Shown: positions 35,206 through 40,224 of the stretch, piece after piece
Layout: each line of letters begins with the position of its first letter
How positions within the stretch are numbered: position 1 is the stretch's first letter
Assembly (NCBI GenBank): GCA_003640385.1
Contig: RCAB01000539.1
Span: 1 to 40,224, forward strand
DNA length: 40,224 nucleotides
Direction of reading: 5' to 3'
Source of the DNA: Setaria digitata
Taxonomy: Eukaryota > Nematoda > Chromadorea > Rhabditida > Setariidae
The notes under the pieces: model-generated
Told to the model about the DNA's origin: nothing
Databases searched by the model: none
Seen by the model: only the letters and a program-made list of their open reading frames with translations
Position numbers and translations under genes: made by a program

Positions 35206-35287
35206 ATTTTGAAATTAAAGTATAAATGGTAATAGTAGAATTTACAGGATTCTACTACTATTGCCATTTGCACTTTAACTTTAAAAT
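35206..35287. repeat. Near-perfect inverted repeat forming a 36-bp hairpin
   Basis: Left arm 35206-35241 and right arm 35249-35287 enclose a 7-base loop (TTACAGG). As plus-sense RNA, 31 of 36 left-arm bases pair by Watson-Crick rules, three by G-U wobble, two are A-C mismatches, and the 3' arm carries a 3-base bulge (an extra TAG). Size and shape resemble a pre-microRNA, but a small foldback element is equally possible. I do not recognise a known microRNA in either arm. Confidence 0.75.
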
Positions 35288-35439
35288 AGACTGGAAAGGC
35301 GAGCTAATTTACTAACTAAATAGTAATGAAGCTGGATTTGAATGCTTCTTTGTTATTCCTTGTAAATAATGTGATGGTATAGAAAAGTATCCTGTAAATG
35401 AACGAAATGTTTATCAGTATTCTCTAAAAAACAGTTATT

Positions 35440-35870
35440 TGTTTTTGTGTTGCTGTTTATGCAATTATTATTTTCATTTGTAAACAATCATATACAAATG
35501 ATAGCAATAATTGTATGAGTAACAACACGAAATACGTAAATAGCTGTTTTTTATATTCTTGCTTATCGTTAATTGTATGTTGTTGTTTATGCTATTATTA
35601 TCGTCATTTATGTAGTTACTTTCATCATTTGTGTATTATTATTATTTGTGTTGTCTGCTACTGTTTACGTTGTTTATCTTTTTGTTGCTATTTTATCATT
35701 TGAATGGTACAATTGCTGTTTATCTTACTGTTGCAAATGCCATCAGTTGTTATCATTTTTCGCTCCTCCAGATGTATTTGTTGTTGATTATGTTATAGTT
35801 GTTGTTGTTTACGACATTGTCACTATTGATTGCTACTGTTTATGATGTTACTACTGTCACTCCTTATGAT
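35440..35870. repeat. T-rich cryptic simple repeat (TTGTTTATG / TTATTATTA-like)
   Basis: Degenerate units such as TGTTGTTTATG and TTATTATTATT recur over about 400 bases. The two overlapping plus-strand frames (35515-35703 and 35573-35845) are V/I/Y/C-rich translations of this repeat and are not genes. Confidence 0.6.
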
Positions 35871-36374
35871 ACCTTATAGGACTGATTAGCACTTTATTGA
35901 TCGTTTATCAAAACCGAAAACAGTCTTCGGATTTTCCCAGAAACATGTTTGTCAATATTTACCAACCGGATATTCCGGAACTTCCCGGGACAAATAATGA
36001 AGGACAGGGGAGCAATGGAAGATTCCGTGTAAAAAGGACAAAGAAGATATTGGGAGAGTGAAGAGTGTAAGGCCGAGAATGGGGAAAAGACGAGAACTGA
36101 ATGAATTATTGGCCAGACAGTTTCAAATATATATCGTATTTTCCATATCAATTGCTTATCGACTCATCATCCATTGCAAGGCCATTTGTCTAGCACTATT
36201 TACATGGATGTGTGTCCGTCTGTGGGGTGTAAACGATCAACAACTCGTTGTGTTTGTCCTATTATCACAATGTTTCCAAATGGAAACAAAATGGAATGGG
36301 CCAAAGAAGTCCATTCAGTGGCAAATTTCTTTATTAGCCTCCAAATCAATGAAAATATTCAGTGGCTTAATAGC

Positions 36375-36880
36375 TAGCAAACTAAGTAAAATAAATAGAC
36401 AGAGAAATAAATGTTTAAAACGAGTAAACAAATACGCGTATATCTGGAAATGAAATATAGGTAAATAATATATGCACGAGAAAATGTAAATAAGCAGACA
36501 AGTAAATAAGTATACATCCGCATGAAAATACTAATAAGCACCAAGGAAGAGAAATAAAGGGGATGATGAATCAACAAACAGATATATACATGCAGATATT
36601 AAAAAAACAAAATATTCTTATAGTTTATACGAAAATGCAAGTAAACAAATAAAACGAACTGCAAATAAAAGTACATAAAAATATAACTGAATAAACAAAA
36701 ATAAATTTACATATGGAAAAAAATGTAAGCAAGCAAGTAAAATAATAAGCACTCATTCATGTACATAAAATGTTAATAAATGAATTGTAAATAAAAAGTA
36801 AACATAAATAATACGTATATGAAGGAAATAAACACATAAATAAATATATGTGCGCAAGGAAATGCAGATAACATATTACA
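36375..36880. repeat. A-rich degenerate repeat with GTAAAYAAATA and ATATGYGCAAGAAAATG units
   Basis: About eight diverged units alternate an AGTAAAYAAATA-like element with an ATATGCACGAGAAAATG-like element (near 36463, 36511, 36584, 36627, 36708, 36760, 36812, 36845). Three exact GTAAACA sequences lie at 36424-36430, 36641-36647 and 36798-36804. It directly precedes the alpha-tubulin promoter region. Confidence 0.5.
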
Positions 36881-36890
36881 TATAGTGCAG

Positions 36891-37201
36891 TGGGATATTT
36901 GGTCCGCTTACTCAAACTGTGCAAACTCGTACGTCACTACGTGCACCCACACACGTGCGCTCGGTCAAGCACGTGCTCCACAGACCCACTTACGCACGCC
37001 AACGCAGCACACCCACAAGCAGATACGCCCACGCACAATGATATTAGAAGTGGGTGGAGGCGAAGATTCGGTCGTCCTATAGAGGGAGAGGTCAGCAGGA
37101 GGAGGAGGAGGAGTAGGTGTTGGCTGGAAGTGCCTGTGGCATATCACTTGAATCCATTCCTCTGAAAGCCTAGCAGTGGCAGTTGCAGTCGACGACCTAA
37201 A
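36891..37201 (+). promoter_or_regulatory. GC-rich upstream region and 5' UTR of alpha-tubulin
   Basis: This is the most GC-rich stretch of the window. It holds ACGTCA at 36931-36936, CACGTG at 36952-36957 and 36970-36975, several CCCAC/GCACGC boxes and a (GGA)n run at about 37094-37113. A possible trans-splice acceptor GTTGCAG ends at 37188, leaving a 13-base leader before the ATG at 37202. The role as a promoter is inferred from position and composition. Confidence 0.5.
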
Positions 37202-38199
<998 letters not shown>

Positions 38200-40174
38200 G
38201 TTTGTATATTATTACAAATTCGAATTGAAGTTTAGAGTTAATCAAATTGCCATCAAATTTATTTGGCAGGACTCCCAGAAGACAAGCAGTGTTGAGTTAT
38301 GTTTTTTCAATTTTGGTGGGAAGTATTCTAGATTTATATTATTTAAGCCAGTGTTATTAAGATATCAGATAATTTGCTGATTAAATTCAGATTCGGTTGT
38401 ACTTCAGCAAAATGTTATCCTATTTTTCAAAACCATTATTTGATGTTATTTCAAGTTCATTTTCGAGTTCGTTTTTCACATTAACGAATTTAGGTGTAAC
38501 TTAAATACTATTTAGGTGGAAAATAGATCTTTTCACTAATTCGTTATTTGAAATCAGTTGAATAAGGCTTTTATAATTCTACTTCCCATAATTATAGCAA
38601 CTCCTCTAATGAATTTAATCGAGTCAAATGAGGAAAATTTATACTAAAATGTTCGTTTCTTTTCAGTACTTCCTGTCTGTCTTTCCATCTCAGTTCAATT
38701 TGGCTCATTTCTTTATTCATCAAAAAAAAGTGCATTGGCAATATATAGACATTTAATGTGGCCCTGTGACCGCAGTCAACTCATTTCCCCTCTTTCTTCC
38801 TTTCCCCAGCACCCGATATCCCTCATACCCGATACCCCGTACCTTTCGGTATTTCATGCCTCGCTGCAAATGACATTATTTCCGATTCAACTACTATTGA
38901 TTCACCGCAATTGGTTACACTTTTATCTCTCTCCACGAAACATACTCGTCTGTTTTTTTGTCTCCTTGATATGGAAAAAACTTTTTGTTTTTTCTATTTC
39001 ATTGCAAAACCGACACGAAATTACCATTCGGAAATATGTATAACTTCTTTTTAGGAACAAAATGTATGGATTTCCACACTCTATTAGTTAAATGTTGAAT
39101 TGAGGATTTCATTTTCAATGAAGTTTAAAATAAAATAAAGGAAAGGAAAAGAAGCTAAAAATTAGCATTATCAGAAAATTAACTCATCACTTGATTTTTC
39201 CTTGCTCTATTATTATTCAACTGAATCCTCTCCCGGGAAAAATTCTATGTGGTTTTTTGATATTAAAACCTGACTGTGACGACGTTTTAAAAAAATTTGG
39301 TAAATTCGGAACAAAACCGACGGCAATGCACAAAAGTTATGCATTTCGAGCAACATTTACCCCCATGAAGCATTGCCATCACCACTTTTCCGGTTTTCGG
39401 AACCAGTCATGATATCCTCATCTCTCCTCAACTTCCTCTATGCAACTTATTAAATGTAATTTGAAAGAGCATTGTACAATATATTTTAAGGACTCTTTAA
39501 GTGTATTTAGTCAAAAAAAATCAAAATACTGTTGAACTACGAATTTTGTCGTTTTTTTGTTAGTCTAGCAGCATTTTTTCTTTTTTTTTTTTTTTTTTCA
39601 TTTTATTATCTAGGATAAGATTTTGATTTTCTAGTAAATTTGAAGAGTTCTTTTAGAAAAGTCGGCATCCTATTTTCCTCTTTTTTCTTAGAAAATTATT
39701 CAAAATTATATGAATGCGACCATTTTCTTTTTCGTTTTTCTTGATGAAACTTCACAAATGAGTGATAAAATGAACATGATTTACAGCAGCTGTGAACAAA
39801 TATTGCGTATTAATTATTATTATTTGGAAAAAAAAAAAGAAGTAGATATGGTTTAAAGAAAAGGTACTTTAAATTCTGATTATCGGACGCATTTTAGCTT
39901 GAAATCAGAAGGAATTCCAGTGACAGTGCCAAAAATTATATGCTTGGATTAAATTTTTAGTTTTGATTTCTAAAAAGTGTACGAGAATATTTGTTTATTG
40001 GGAGAAAAAAAGGAATGAAAGATGCAAATGCGGAAATGCTTGCTGCAATTTTTACTGTGGATCGACATTTTGGATTTAAAAGAAATGACTAGGCTGCGTA
40101 ATTTCCTTTGGGATTATTTGTTTATATTATAATGAAAAGCCTGCTGTGACTCTTTTTTATCGTTGTCATTATAC

Positions 40175-40224
<50 letters not shown>
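38200..40224. other. Intron of alpha-tubulin reaching the window edge
   Basis: Starts with the donor GTTTGT. No tubulin-like frame was found after it, and no other gene. The frames at 38735-39043 and 39191-39412 show no family features. Long T runs are common (39578-39598). Confidence 0.6.
40177..40224. repeat. (TTA)16 microsatellite at the right edge
   Basis: Sixteen perfect TTA units run to the last base of the window. The array may be longer, and it may be why the sequence ends here. Confidence 0.97.

Larger units (their letters stand above)
30970..36890. other. Gene-poor region between RSU1 and alpha-tubulin
   Basis: No gene that I can support. Purine-rich tracts (33064-33120, 33235-33295) and long T or A runs (33640-33665, 34365-34390) are common. 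Structured content is listed separately: a hairpin at 35206-35287, a T-rich low-complexity block at 35440-35870 and an A-rich degenerate repeat at 36375-36880. The frames at 31657-32076 (-), 32697-32891 (+) and 36058-36453 (+) look like chance. Confidence 0.55.

Noticed and set aside
35515..35845. Two overlapping V/I/Y/C-rich frames resembling membrane proteins
   Set aside because: They are translations of a degenerate TTG/TTA/TAT simple repeat, and both frames are similarly hydrophobic.

Overview
The window looks like nuclear DNA of a parasitic nematode, most likely a filarial (clade III) worm. The sequence is AT-rich. Its genes are broken by many short-to-medium GT-AG introns with TTTCAG-like acceptors. 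Several start codons lie just downstream of an unpaired acceptor, as expected for spliced-leader trans-splicing. The encoded proteins read as nematode versions of conserved eukaryotic families. Species is inference; no rRNA or diagnostic satellite is present.

Layout. 1-7806: gene-poor AT-rich DNA with degenerate repeats and one assembly scar at 1122. 7807-11440 (+): N-myristoylation-type globin with a tRNA-Trp gene antisense in its third intron. 11441-13240: an unexplained GC-richer island with open minus-strand frames. 13241-14632 (+): eIF4H/DRR-2-like RNA-binding translation factor. 14633-18176: 3' flank and intergenic DNA. 18177-19102 (+): BOLA2-like Fe-S protein. 19948-22133 (+): ACBD6-like acyl-CoA-binding/ankyrin protein. 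23373-25087 (-): OST3/MAGT1/TUSC3-type oligosaccharyltransferase subunit. 25706-26626 (-): ZMAT2/Snu23 spliceosomal zinc finger. 27070-27642 (-): unrecognised 190-residue frame. 28213-30637 (+): Ras suppressor protein 1 (RSU1), with a second assembly scar in intron 4. 30638-36890: gene-poor, with low-complexity tracts and a strong hairpin. 37202-38199 (+): 5' end of a K40-containing alpha-tubulin that runs off the right edge.

I derived exon boundaries for every gene by joining exons in phase; each joined frame stays open and matches the length of its family. The genes are mostly unrelated housekeeping functions. The exception is the ZMAT2-OST3 pair on the minus strand, which keeps the gene order I recall from C. 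elegans (ZK686.4-ZK686.3) and is probably an operon, perhaps led by the unrecognised frame at 27642.

I did not find a clear new biological system. The best leads are the unrecognised 190-residue frame, the GC-richer island at 11.5-12.2 kb, a pre-miRNA-like hairpin at 35.2 kb, the globin's alternative C-terminus, and single-N scars flanked by uncollapsed duplicates.
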